Assembly: GCF_000382065.1 (NCBI RefSeq)
Contig: NZ_KB907501.1
Coordinates: 186,001-250,000, forward strand
Source of the DNA: Stenotrophomonas hibiscicola ATCC 19867
GTDB taxonomy: Bacteria > Pseudomonadota > Gammaproteobacteria > Xanthomonadales > Xanthomonadaceae
DNA: 64,000 nt
Direction: 5' to 3'
Numbering within the stretch: position 1 is the first letter of the stretch; each line of letters starts with the position of its first letter. Below are positions 9,559-18,038 of the stretch, one piece after another. The position numbers were made by a program, and so were the translations under genes. The notes under the pieces are model-generated. The model had not been told where the DNA came from. It saw only the letters and a list, made by a program, of their open reading frames with translations, and did not search any database.

Positions 9559-11280
9559 GTGAACGCGCTCGCTGCAACCGTTACCGACGATGCCGAAGGC
9601 CGCATCCTGGATGCGCTGCTGGCACGCGGCCGGCTCAAGGAAGGAGACCTGGCGCGCGCGCGGCCGTTGCACGCCGAGGCCGGCGGCAGCCTGCTGGGCC
9701 TGCTGGTGCGCCTGGGCCTGGTGTCTGAACGCGACCAGGCACAGACCAGCGCGGAGGTGCTGGGCCTGCCGCTGCTGGAGGGCAGGCAGGTGCCGGAGGC
9801 CCCGCCACCGGCACTGGCCGAGGGCATGCCACTGTCGCTGCGCTTCCTGAAGCAGTTCCATGTGTGCCCGCTGGAGTTGAATGAACACGGGGTGCGTCTG
9901 TGGCTGGCCGATGCCCACGATGCCTATCCGCAGCAGGCCGTGCAGTTGGCGCTGGGGGTTCCGGTGACACCGGTGCTGGGCATGCGCGCGGAGATCGATG
10001 ACCTGGTCGAGCGCTGGTTCGGCCAGGGCCGCAGCGCGATGGGCGCGATCGTGGAGACCGCAGACGGCGAGGGCGGCGCGGTCGACGATATCGAGCACCT
10101 GCGCGACCTGGCCTCGGAAGCGCCGGTGATCCGCCTGGTCAACCTGGTGATCCAGCGTGCGGTGGAACTGCGCGCGTCGGACATCCATGTCGAACCGTTC
10201 GAGAGCCGCCTGAAGGTCCGCTACCGTGTCGATGGCGTGCTGGTGGAGGGCGAAAGCCCGCCGGCCAACCTCACCGCAGCGGTGATCAGCCGCATCAAGA
10301 TCATGGCCCGGCTCAACATTGCCGAGCGCCGCCTGCCGCAGGACGGCCGCATCATGCTGCGCGTGCAGGGCAAGGAGCTGGACCTGCGCGTGAGCACCGT
10401 GCCGACCGCGCACGGCGAAAGCGTGGTGATGCGCCTGCTCGACCGCGAGACAGTGGTGTTTGATTTCCACCGGCTGGGGTTCACCGATGCGTTCCTGCCG
10501 CAGTTCCGCAAGGTGCTGGAACAGCCGCACGGCATCCTGCTGGTGACCGGCCCGACCGGCTCGGGCAAGACCACCACGCTGTACACCGCGCTGAGCCAGC
10601 TCAATACCGCCGACGTCAAGATCATCACGGTCGAGGACCCGGTCGAGTACCAGATCGAGGGCATCAACCAGATCCAGGCCAAGCCGCAGATCGGCCTGGA
10701 CTTCGCCAACGCGCTGCGCAGCATCGTGCGCCAGGATCCGGACATCATCATGATCGGCGAAATGCGCGATCTGGAAACCGCGCGCATCGCGATCCAGTCG
10801 GCACTGACCGGCCATCTGGTGCTGTCCACCCTGCACACCAACAATGCCGCCGGTGGTATCACCCGCCTGCTCGACATGGGCGTGGAAGACTACCTGCTCA
10901 CCTCCACCATCAACGGGATTCTGGCCCAGCGCCTGGTGCGCCGGCTGGAACCGACCCACGCCGAGCGCTACGAGGCTTCGCCGGAGGAAATCAAACGCTT
11001 CGAGCTGCGCCGCCTGCAGCCGGAGGGGCCGATCCATCTGTTCCGCCCCAGGCCCTCGGCGCTGGCGCCGACCGGTTACCTCGGTCGTACCACCATCATG
11101 GAATTCCTGGTGATGAACGATGCGCTGCGGCGTGCGGTGATGCGCCGCGACGGCATGGGCGAGATCGAACGCATTGCCCGCGAAGCCGGCATGCGCACGA
11201 TGTACGAAGACGGCCTGTCCAAGGCCCTCAGTGGGCAGACGACCATCGAGGAAGTCCTGCGTGTCACCGAGGAAAGCTGA
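9559..11280 (+). CDS. xpsE: Type II secretion ATPase GspE/XpsE
   Basis: Cytoplasmic hexameric ATPase that powers pseudopilus assembly through GspF and GspL. 573 aa; GTG start with CAGGAGA seven bases upstream. The N-terminal domain (about 1-150) is the GspL-binding N1/N2 part. Walker A is GPTGSGKTTT with Lys337; the Walker B region DIIMIGEMRD is near 393-402, followed by the His box TLHTNNA. The zinc-binding tetracysteine module that most GspE proteins carry near residue 400-440 is absent: the protein has a single cysteine, near residue 96. As I recall, Xanthomonas XpsE shares this loss. First gene of an eleven-gene operon in the Xanthomonas order E-F-G-H-I-J-K-L-M-N-D. Confidence 0.96.
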   Translation: MNALAATVTDDAEGRILDALLARGRLKEGDLARARPLHAEAGGSLLGLLVRLGLVSERDQAQTSAEVLGLPLLEGRQVPEAPPPALAEGMPLSLRFLKQFHVCPLELNEHGVRLWLADAHDAYPQQAVQLALGVPVTPVLGMRAEIDDLVERWFGQGRSAMGAIVETADGEGGAVDDIEHLRDLASEAPVIRLVNLVIQRAVELRASDIHVEPFESRLKVRYRVDGVLVEGESPPANLTAAVISRIKIMARLNIAERRLPQDGRIMLRVQGKELDLRVSTVPTAHGESVVMRLLDRETVVFDFHRLGFTDAFLPQFRKVLEQPHGILLVTGPTGSGKTTTLYTALSQLNTADVKIITVEDPVEYQIEGINQIQAKPQIGLDFANALRSIVRQDPDIIMIGEMRDLETARIAIQSALTGHLVLSTLHTNNAAGGITRLLDMGVEDYLLTSTINGILAQRLVRRLEPTHAERYEASPEEIKRFELRRLQPEGPIHLFRPRPSALAPTGYLGRTTIMEFLVMNDALRRAVMRRDGMGEIERIAREAGMRTMYEDGLSKALSGQTTIEEVLRVTEES

Positions 11281-11304
11281 TGCGCGCAGGACGACGGGGC
11301 TGAC

Positions 11305-12525
11305 ATGCCGACCTACCGTTACAAGGCACTGAATCCGCACGGCGAGATCTTCGACGGGCAGATGGAAGCGGCCAGCGAGGCCGAGCTGGTCGCGCGCCTG
11401 CAGGACCAGGGCCATCTGCCGATGGAGACACAGCTGGCCGATGGCGGTGCGATCGGTGGCGGTACCTGGCGCAACCTGTTCCGCCAACGGCCGCTGCAGG
11501 GCGCGGCATTGCTGCAGTTCACCCAGCAGCTGGCGACACTGCTCGGTGCGGGCCAGCCGCTGGACCGCGCGCTGTCGATCCTGCTCGGGTTGCCCGAAGA
11601 CGATCGTTCGCGTCGCGCGATCGCCGACATCCGCGATGTGGTGCGCGGTGGCGCGCCGCTGTCGACCGCACTGGAACGCCAGCACGGGTTGTTCTCGCGC
11701 CTGTACGTGAACATGGTGCGTGCCGGTGAGGCCGGCGGCAGCCTGCACGAAACCCTGCAGCGCCTGGCCGACTACCTCGAACGCAGCCGGGCCCTGCAAG
11801 GCAAGGTGATCAACGCGCTGGTGTACCCGGCCATCCTGCTGGTGGTGGTGGGTGGTGCGCTGCTGTTCCTGCTTGGCTACGTGGTGCCGCAGTTCGCGCA
11901 GATGTACGAGAGCCTGGATGTGGCGCTGCCGTGGTTCACCAACGCAGTGCTGCAGCTGGGCCTGTTCGTGCGTGACTGGTGGGTGCTGCTGCTGGTGGTG
12001 CCGGCGCTGGTGGCGCTGTTCTTCGAACGCAAGGCGCGGCAGCCGGCCTTCCGGTTGGCGCTGGATGGTTGGCTGCTGCAGCGTCGCGGCATCGGCCGCC
12101 TGCTGGGTGAACTGGAGACTGCCCGGCTGGCGCGCACGCTGGGTACCCTGCTGCGCAATGGCGTACCGCTGCTGGGTGCCCTGGGCATCGCCCGCAACGT
12201 GCTGGGCAACCGCGCGCTGGCTGCCGATGTGGAAACCGCCGCCGATGAAGTGAAGAACGGTGCCGGCCTGTCGCTGGCACTGTCGCGAGGCAGGCGTTTC
12301 CCGCGCCTGGCCCTGCAGATGATCCAGGTTGGCGAGGAGTCCGGCGCGCTCGATACCATGCTGTTGAAAGCGGCTGACACCTTCGAACAGGACAGCGCCC
12401 GCCGCATCGACCGCCTGTTGGCGGCGATGGTGCCGGCGATCACCCTGGTGCTGGCCTCGGTGGTGGGTGCGGTGATCGTTGCCGTGCTGGTGCCGCTGTA
12501 CGACCTGACCAATGCCATCGGTTGA
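11305..12525 (+). CDS. xpsF: Type II secretion inner-membrane platform protein GspF/XpsF
   Basis: Polytopic platform protein that couples the GspE motor to pseudopilin insertion. 406 aa, the family length. It begins with the typical MPTYRYKAL, has two homologous GspF cytoplasmic domains (about 75-195 and 275-395) and three membrane segments: about 175-195, 220-240 and a C-terminal one (LVLASVVGAVIVAVLVPLY) at about 380-400. It starts 24 bases after gspE, with GGGG upstream of the ATG. Motif AGEAGGSLHETL in the first domain and GEESGALDTML in the second are the paired family signatures. Confidence 0.96.
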   Translation: MPTYRYKALNPHGEIFDGQMEAASEAELVARLQDQGHLPMETQLADGGAIGGGTWRNLFRQRPLQGAALLQFTQQLATLLGAGQPLDRALSILLGLPEDDRSRRAIADIRDVVRGGAPLSTALERQHGLFSRLYVNMVRAGEAGGSLHETLQRLADYLERSRALQGKVINALVYPAILLVVVGGALLFLLGYVVPQFAQMYESLDVALPWFTNAVLQLGLFVRDWWVLLLVVPALVALFFERKARQPAFRLALDGWLLQRRGIGRLLGELETARLARTLGTLLRNGVPLLGALGIARNVLGNRALAADVETAADEVKNGAGLSLALSRGRRFPRLALQMIQVGEESGALDTMLLKAADTFEQDSARRIDRLLAAMVPAITLVLASVVGAVIVAVLVPLYDLTNAIG

Positions 12526-12574
12526 CGATGGATCCCTACGCAACCCCGACACTCCGCAACTGAAAGGACCGACC

Positions 12575-13018
12575 ATGATTGCTTCCCGTCGACCGATCCG
12601 CCTTTCCTTCACCGCAGCGCGCAACCAGTCGGGCATGAGCCTGCTGGAGATCATCATCGTCATCGTGCTGATCGGCGCGGTGCTGACCCTGGTCGCCAGC
12701 CGCGTGCTGGGTGGCGCCGACCGCGGCAAGGCCAACATTGCCAAGGCACAGGTGCAGACCGTCGCATCCAAGGTCGACAACTACCAGATCGATACCGGCA
12801 AGCTGCCCGGCTCGCTCAATGATCTGGTGACTGCACCGGCTGGCGTGGCTGGCTGGCTGGGGCCCTATGCCACGCCGGCCGATCTGAACGATCCGTGGGG
12901 CCATGCGCTGGAATACCGCACGCCGGGCGAGGGCCAGCCGTATGAGCTGATCAGCCTGGGCAAGGACGGCAAGGCCGGTGGCAGCAGTGTCGACGCCGAC
13001 ATCCGCTACCAGCCGTAA
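12575..13018 (+). CDS. xpsG: Major pseudopilin GspG/XpsG
   Basis: Main subunit of the periplasmic pseudopilus piston. 147 aa from the ATG at 12575, which has GAAAGGA upstream; longer in-frame versions lack this. The type IV prepilin site is G20-M21 (QSG-MSLLE), with Glu at mature position +5, then a hydrophobic helix. The C-terminal part has the calcium-site-like region of GspG (DLNDPWGHALEY, then GKDGKAGG). An unprocessed leader of 20 residues is longer than in many GspG proteins. The peptidase PilD/XpsO is not in this window. Confidence 0.95.
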   Translation: MIASRRPIRLSFTAARNQSGMSLLEIIIVIVLIGAVLTLVASRVLGGADRGKANIAKAQVQTVASKVDNYQIDTGKLPGSLNDLVTAPAGVAGWLGPYATPADLNDPWGHALEYRTPGEGQPYELISLGKDGKAGGSSVDADIRYQP

Positions 13019-13024
13019 CCGGGC

Positions 13025-13519
13025 ATGTCGCGTTTCCTGCCGCGCCGGTTGCAACGCCCGCGCCTGCCCGGGAGGCGCGCAGCGGGCCTGTCGCTGCTGG
13101 AAATGCTGCTGGTGATCGCGCTGATCGCCGCGATCGGCCTGATCACCGCTGCCGGCCTGTCACGCGGTTTCGCTGGCATGCAGCTGCGCAGCGCCGGCAA
13201 GGACATCGCCAACCAGCTGCGCATGGTGCGCGCGCAGGCGATCACCCGCGGCGAGCCGCAGCGCTTTGTCATCGAGCCGGCCAAGCGGCGCTGGGAAGGC
13301 GCCAACCAGCGCCACGGTGACGTGCCGGCACAGCTGCAGGTGCAGTTCGAAGGCGCCGCGCAGCTGGCCACCGCGCCGGGGCAGGGCGTGATCGAGTTCC
13401 ACCCCGATGGCGGCTCCAGCGGTGGCCGCATCCGGCTGCAGCGTGACGACGCCGAATGGCGCATCGACGTGGGCTGGCTGACCGGTGAGGTCCGCTCTGG
13501 CCCTTGGCGGGCGCAATGA
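13025..13519 (+). CDS. xpsH: Minor pseudopilin GspH/XpsH
   Basis: Minor pseudopilin placed between the tip complex and GspG. 164 aa. Arg-rich leader, cleavage after Gly21 (AAG-LSLLE) with Glu+5, hydrophobic helix to about residue 45, then a beta-rich globular domain. It starts 6 bases after gspG ends and overlaps gspI by four bases (ATGA), which suggests translational coupling. Confidence 0.9.
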   Translation: MSRFLPRRLQRPRLPGRRAAGLSLLEMLLVIALIAAIGLITAAGLSRGFAGMQLRSAGKDIANQLRMVRAQAITRGEPQRFVIEPAKRRWEGANQRHGDVPAQLQVQFEGAAQLATAPGQGVIEFHPDGGSSGGRIRLQRDDAEWRIDVGWLTGEVRSGPWRAQ

Positions 13520-13935
13520 AGCGGCGCGCCCGCGGCTTCACCCTGCTGGAAGTGATCATCGCCTTCGCCCTGCTGGGCCTGGCGCTGACGCTGCTGCTGG
13601 GCAGCCTGTCCGGCGGCGCAAAACAGGTGCGCGATGCCGAGCTGCGCACGCGCGCGGTGCTGCATGCGCAGTCGCTGCTGGCCGAAACCGGCGTCGCCTC
13701 GCCGCTGCAGGCAGGCAGGCAGCAGGGAGACTGGGAGCAGGGGCGCTACCACTGGGAATTGCAGGTCCAGCCGTGGGCGGAGCCGCGCGCAGGCAATGTC
13801 GCGCAGGCAACGTCACCGGGAACCCCCTGGCTGGCCGAACTGCAGCTGCAGGTGCGCTGGGGTGACAGCGAGCGCGAACAGCTGCGCTGGCGCAGCCTGC
13901 GCCTGTTGCCGCCCGACCTGGAGAATGCGCGGTGA
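13516..13935 (+). CDS. xpsI: Minor pseudopilin GspI/XpsI
   Basis: Tip-complex pseudopilin that nucleates GspJ and GspK. 139 aa from ATG 13516, which overlaps the gspH stop; a TTG 12 bases upstream is less likely. Prepilin site RARG-FTLLE after Gly7, Glu+5, single hydrophobic helix to about residue 30. Overlaps gspJ by four bases. Confidence 0.92.
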   Translation: MKRRARGFTLLEVIIAFALLGLALTLLLGSLSGGAKQVRDAELRTRAVLHAQSLLAETGVASPLQAGRQQGDWEQGRYHWELQVQPWAEPRAGNVAQATSPGTPWLAELQLQVRWGDSEREQLRWRSLRLLPPDLENAR

Positions 13936-14564
13936 AGCGCCGCGCCGCAGGGTTCACCCTGGTCGAAGTAATGCTGGCCACCGTGCTGCTGGCCGGCGGC
14001 CTGGCATTGGCCTTTGCCAGCGTGCGCTCGGCGATGGCGGTCAGCCAGCGCGGCGAACAGATCGCCGCCGAAAGTGAACGCATGCGGGCGGTCGAGTCTC
14101 TGCTGCGCAGGCAGCTGGCCGGCGCACTGCGCACCCCGCTGGAGGTCCCGGACCCCACCCGCGAACCGGTGTTCTTCCAGGGCGAAGAACAGCGCATGCT
14201 GTTCGCCGCCGACCTGCCCGGCTACCTCGGCCGTGGAGGCTCCTACCTGCACGCGCTGCAGGTGGACGGACGCGAGGGGCAACAGCGCCTGCTGCTGGAC
14301 CTGGTGTTGCTGCAGGAAGGCGAGCGCATCGCCGAGAATCCGCCACGCCCGCCGGAGGTGTTGGTTGAGAACCTGAAGTCGGTGCAGCTGCGCTATCGCG
14401 GCATCGATGCGGGCACCGGTCAGATGAGTGACTGGATGCCGCGCTGGGACGATACCCGGCGGCTGCCGATGCTGGTGGAGATCAGGATCGTGCCCGCCAA
14501 GGGCGCGCCTTGGCCATTGCTGGTGGTGGCACCGCGCGCCGGTGGCAGTGGAGGTGCGCGATGA
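13932..14564 (+). CDS. xpsJ: Minor pseudopilin GspJ/XpsJ
   Basis: Tip-complex pseudopilin. 210 aa with GTG start overlapping the gspI stop (GTGA). Prepilin site RAAG-FTLVE after Gly7, Glu+5, then helix and a large beta domain including the GspJ-typical stretch LKSVQLRYRG near residue 150. Overlaps gspK by four bases. Confidence 0.92.
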   Translation: MKRRAAGFTLVEVMLATVLLAGGLALAFASVRSAMAVSQRGEQIAAESERMRAVESLLRRQLAGALRTPLEVPDPTREPVFFQGEEQRMLFAADLPGYLGRGGSYLHALQVDGREGQQRLLLDLVLLQEGERIAENPPRPPEVLVENLKSVQLRYRGIDAGTGQMSDWMPRWDDTRRLPMLVEIRIVPAKGAPWPLLVVAPRAGGSGGAR

Positions 14565-15424
14565 ACCGGCAACACGGTGCGGCGCTGGTGCTGGTGCTGT
14601 GGCTGATCGCATTGATGACCGCGCTGGTCGGTGCGTTCGCGCTGAGCGCACGGGTCGAGCATCTGCAGCAGCGGGTACTGGATGACGATGCACGCGGGCA
14701 GGAACGTGCGCGCGCCGGCCTGGAGTACGCGCTGCTGCGCCTGTCCGCTGATCCGCTGCGGGCGCCCTGGCGTGCCGATGGCCGCACCTACCGCTGGCAG
14801 TTCGATGACGCCAGCATCGAGATCAAGGTGCTGGACGAGAATGGCAAGATCAACCTCAACCTGGCCGACGTGACCCTGCTGACGGCGTTCCTCAAGGCAC
14901 TCGGTGAAGACGAAGGCGCTGCCCGGCAGATGGCCGGCGCCATTGTTGACTGGCGTGATGAAGACAGCCTGCTGCAGCCCGGTGGCGGTGCCGAAGCGCC
15001 GGACTACGCGGCGGCCGGGTTGCCGTATGGCCCGCGCAACAAGCGCTTTGAGACACTCGGCGAACTGCAGCGGGTGCTGGGCATGCGCGGCCCGCTGTAC
15101 AAGGCCATGCTGCCCCACCTGACCCTGTACAGCCGCCAGGCGCGCCCGGATCCCCAGTTCGCCAGCGCGCCGGTGCTGACCGCACTGGGGCTGGATGCGG
15201 ATACCGTGCTGGCGCAGCGCGCCCAGCAGGAGCGTGACGCAGATACCGCTGGCGGTGCGACAACGCTTGCCAGCAGCAGCGGCACCTATAGTATCGAGTC
15301 CCGTGCAACCGACAGCAGTGGACGCCGGTCGGTGTTGCAGGCAGTGGTACGCAATGGCTCGGGCGGGGTTCCCGGGCGGTCCTACACAGTGCTTCGCTGG
15401 GAGCAGGGAATGACAGCAAGATGA
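14561..15424 (+). CDS. xpsK: Minor pseudopilin GspK/XpsK
   Basis: Largest minor pseudopilin, capping the pseudopilus tip. 287 aa from ATG 14561, overlapping the gspJ stop. Leader MNRQHG then AALVLVLWLIAL; as usual for GspK there is no Glu at +5. The middle has the GspK helical insertion with DENGKINLNLA (about 90-100) and IVDWRDEDS (about 130), the latter near the calcium-binding region of the family. Overlaps gspL by four bases. Confidence 0.94.
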   Translation: MNRQHGAALVLVLWLIALMTALVGAFALSARVEHLQQRVLDDDARGQERARAGLEYALLRLSADPLRAPWRADGRTYRWQFDDASIEIKVLDENGKINLNLADVTLLTAFLKALGEDEGAARQMAGAIVDWRDEDSLLQPGGGAEAPDYAAAGLPYGPRNKRFETLGELQRVLGMRGPLYKAMLPHLTLYSRQARPDPQFASAPVLTALGLDADTVLAQRAQQERDADTAGGATTLASSSGTYSIESRATDSSGRRSVLQAVVRNGSGGVPGRSYTVLRWEQGMTAR

Positions 15425-16566
15425 CGGCATGGCAGGACAGTGTGCGGCAGGTGCAGGGCCGGATCGGCCCGGGCGCCGGCCGTTTCCTGCGCTGGTGGCG
15501 GCAATCGCTGCTGGCGTGGGTGCCGGCCCGTTGGCAGTGGGCGCTGGGCTGGGCACAGGCGCGCCTGCTGCTGCAGCGCCAGGGTGACCAGCTGCAGGTC
15601 TGGCGTGAGGCCGGTGAACGCCGCGAAGCGGTTGCCAGCGTGCCATGGCCGCTGTCGCCGGTGGAACTGGACCGCGTGCTGGAACCGCGGCTGCGCAGCC
15701 TGCCACGGGTGTGGCTGCTGCCTGCCAGCGAGGTACTGCGTCGTCATCTGCGCTTGCCCGCGGCTGCGGCCGACCGCCTGCGCGCCGTGGTCGGTTTCGA
15801 GATCGACCGCCAGACGCCGTTCGAATCGAGCCAGGTCAGCTTTGACGTGCGTGAGCTGGGGGGCGCAGCCGAGGGCCAGCTGCAGGTCGAACTGATCGCC
15901 TGGCCGCTGCGCCAGCTGGAAGCGTGGCGGGCCAGCGTGGGCGAGTGGGCCGATGCACTGGCCGGTGTCGATGCCGTCGACAGCGAGGGTGAGCCTCTGC
16001 AGGTGAACCTGCTGCCACCGGCGCAGCGCCAGTTGCGCGCGGATCCCATGCGGCGCTGGAACGTGCTGTTGGCCGTGGCCGCGCTGGTGATGCTGGTGCT
16101 GGCCGCCGTGCAGCTGCTCGACAACCGCCGTGACGCTGCCGATGCGCTGCGTGCGCAGGTCGAGCGCAGTGCACGCAGTGCGCGTGGTGTCGCCAGCGAA
16201 CGCGCGCAGCTGCAGGCGCTGATCGATGGTGCCGCATTCCTGGAAAAGCAGCGCAGCCAGCGTGCCGGAACGGTGGAAATCTGGAATGAACTGACCCGGC
16301 GCCTGCCGGAGGGCACCTATCTGGAAAAGCTGGCCATCGAGAACAACAACCTGCAGCTGATCGGCCTGAGCCGCGAGGCGTCGCAGCTGGTGCAGCTGCT
16401 GCAGGACGCACCGCAGTGGCGCAAGGTCAATCTGACCGGCGTACTGCAGGCCGATGGTGCTGCCAGCGGCCGTGACCGTTTCACCATGACTGCCGAACTG
16501 CAGCCGTTGCCGGCTGCAGCCCCGGCCCGGGAGGCGGCCGATGCCGATGCCAAGCGCACGCCGTGA
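15421..16566 (+). CDS. xpsL: Type II secretion protein GspL/XpsL
   Basis: Bitopic inner-membrane protein that recruits GspE to the membrane. 381 aa: cytoplasmic actin-like domain (about 1-205), one membrane segment at about 213-233 (LLAVAALVMLVLAAVQLL), then a periplasmic ferredoxin-like domain for pairing with GspM. Overlaps gspK by 4 and gspM by 26 bases. Confidence 0.93.
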   Translation: MTAWQDSVRQVQGRIGPGAGRFLRWWRQSLLAWVPARWQWALGWAQARLLLQRQGDQLQVWREAGERREAVASVPWPLSPVELDRVLEPRLRSLPRVWLLPASEVLRRHLRLPAAAADRLRAVVGFEIDRQTPFESSQVSFDVRELGGAAEGQLQVELIAWPLRQLEAWRASVGEWADALAGVDAVDSEGEPLQVNLLPPAQRQLRADPMRRWNVLLAVAALVMLVLAAVQLLDNRRDAADALRAQVERSARSARGVASERAQLQALIDGAAFLEKQRSQRAGTVEIWNELTRRLPEGTYLEKLAIENNNLQLIGLSREASQLVQLLQDAPQWRKVNLTGVLQADGAASGRDRFTMTAELQPLPAAAPAREAADADAKRTP

Positions 16567-17254
16567 CCGCTGGCTGGCACTGGCGCTGCTGCTGGCAGTG
16601 CTGGGCCTGGCCTACCTGCTGCTGGTGCACCCCTGGTTCACCCGGCCACTGCGTGAAATCGACGCCGACGTGGCCGCCCTGCGCGAACGCGAGCAGCGCG
16701 TGCAGGCGCAGCTGCAGCAGCAGCCGCAGATCGAACAACGGCTGCGCGCCACCCGCGAGGCATTGCAGCAGCGGCCTGGTTTCCTGCGTGAGGCCACGGC
16801 CGAAGCTGCGGCCGCTGCGCTTGGCGCCAGGCTGCAGGATGCGGTGGCGATGGCCAGCCCGGGCAACCGCAGTTGCACCATCAGCAACCGCACGCCACTG
16901 GCCGACAACCGTCGTGACGCCGAATTCGTGCGAGTGGCCATGCAGGTGCGCCTGCGCTGTGGCGTGGCCGAGCTGGCCACGGTGCTGCACAGCCTGGAAA
17001 CCGGCAGCCCACGCCTGTTCGTCGACAACCTCAACCTGATCGCGCAGCGCTTCCAGCAGTCGCCGAATGAATCCGGGCTCGGCCTGGACGTGTCGTTCGA
17101 ACTGGCCGGTTACCTGCTGCCCGGTGCCGCTGCCGATGGCGCTGCGGCGGCACCGGCAGCCGAGCCAGGCGCGGCGCCGCAACCGCCTTCGGCTGCACCG
17201 GCACCCTCACCGGCTGCGCCGGAAGAGGGGCAGGAGGTGGCCGATGAAGCTTGA
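16541..17254 (+). CDS. xpsM: Type II secretion protein GspM/XpsM
   Basis: Bitopic partner of GspL. 237 aa with one N-terminal membrane segment (about 11-28, LALALLLAVLGLAYLLL), a periplasmic coiled region rich in Gln/Arg (about 45-80) and a ferredoxin-like domain. The last 45 residues are an Ala/Pro-rich low-complexity tail. Start lies inside gspL; the end overlaps the next gene by 11 bases. Confidence 0.9.
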   Translation: MPMPSARRDRWLALALLLAVLGLAYLLLVHPWFTRPLREIDADVAALREREQRVQAQLQQQPQIEQRLRATREALQQRPGFLREATAEAAAAALGARLQDAVAMASPGNRSCTISNRTPLADNRRDAEFVRVAMQVRLRCGVAELATVLHSLETGSPRLFVDNLNLIAQRFQQSPNESGLGLDVSFELAGYLLPGAAADGAAAAPAAEPGAAPQPPSAAPAPSPAAPEEGQEVADEA

Positions 17255-18029
17255 GCAGATCAGCCTGCGCACCGGTTTCCTGCTGGCACTGGCCGGCTGG
17301 GCGGCAGCGGTCTGGCTGGCCACCGGCTTCGGGCTGGGCAGCCAGCTGCCAGCTGCCGGCGGCAATGCCGACGCGGTGCCCTCGTTGCCGGTGCTGCCGC
17401 CGTTGGCTGCAGAACGCATGCCCAGCGCCGACAGCTACAGCGCAATCAGCGAACGGCCGCTGTTCGCCGAGGACCGCAGGCCCAAGCCCTACCTGCTCGG
17501 TGGCAGCGAGCCCGCCGCCAGTGCCGCGCTGCGCCTGACCGGCGTGCTGCTGACCGGCAACTTCGGGATGGCCACTTTCACCACCGAACAGAACCGCTCG
17601 CTGCGCCTGCGCCTCAACGGTGAAGCTGTCGACGGCTGGCAGCTGGTGGCGCTGCAGCCGCGCCAGGCCACCGTGATCGGCCCCGGTGGCAACCAGGTGC
17701 TGGAACTGGCGGTATTCAACGGGCAGGGCGGTGAACCGCCGACCGTACTGCGCGGCGCCAATGGTGTGCCGCCGGCAGGTGCGATCGTTGTGCCGCCCCC
17801 GGCAGGCGCTCCGCCGGCACCGCCGCCGGTTGCGGCAACCCCATCGCCGTCGCCTGCTGGCAGTGCGCCAGCGCCCTCGGCTGCGGCATCCGCCCCTGCC
17901 ACCAACAACGGCCCCAGCGAAGCGCAGATGCAGGCCATCCGCGAACGCATCCAGGCCCGTCGCCGCCAGCTGCAGCAACAACAGCAGCAACAACCGTCGC
18001 CGCCCCCGGGCGATGGCACCAACCGATAG
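17244..18029 (+). CDS. xpsN: XpsN, GspC-like secretin-linking protein
   Basis: 261 aa from ATG 17244 (GGAGG upstream). One N-terminal membrane segment (about 11-30), then a periplasmic homology-region-type domain (about 60-165) containing SERPLFAEDRRP and a beta-fold like the GspC HR domain, then a long Pro/Ala region and a Gln-run tail with no PDZ domain. In Xanthomonas this gene, XpsN, links the inner-membrane XpsL/M complex to the secretin, the job GspC does elsewhere; no other gspC is present in the operon. Gene assignment comes from position plus HR-like motif; the function is inferred from the Xanthomonas system. Confidence 0.85.
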   Translation: MKLEQISLRTGFLLALAGWAAAVWLATGFGLGSQLPAAGGNADAVPSLPVLPPLAAERMPSADSYSAISERPLFAEDRRPKPYLLGGSEPAASAALRLTGVLLTGNFGMATFTTEQNRSLRLRLNGEAVDGWQLVALQPRQATVIGPGGNQVLELAVFNGQGGEPPTVLRGANGVPPAGAIVVPPPAGAPPAPPPVAATPSPSPAGSAPAPSAAASAPATNNGPSEAQMQAIRERIQARRRQLQQQQQQQPSPPPGDGTNR

Positions 18030-18038
18030 AGTGAATGC

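Noticed and set aside
9514..12780. A 1088-codon open frame antisense to gspE-gspF
   Set aside because: High-G+C antisense shadow; sense genes have diagnostic motifs throughout.
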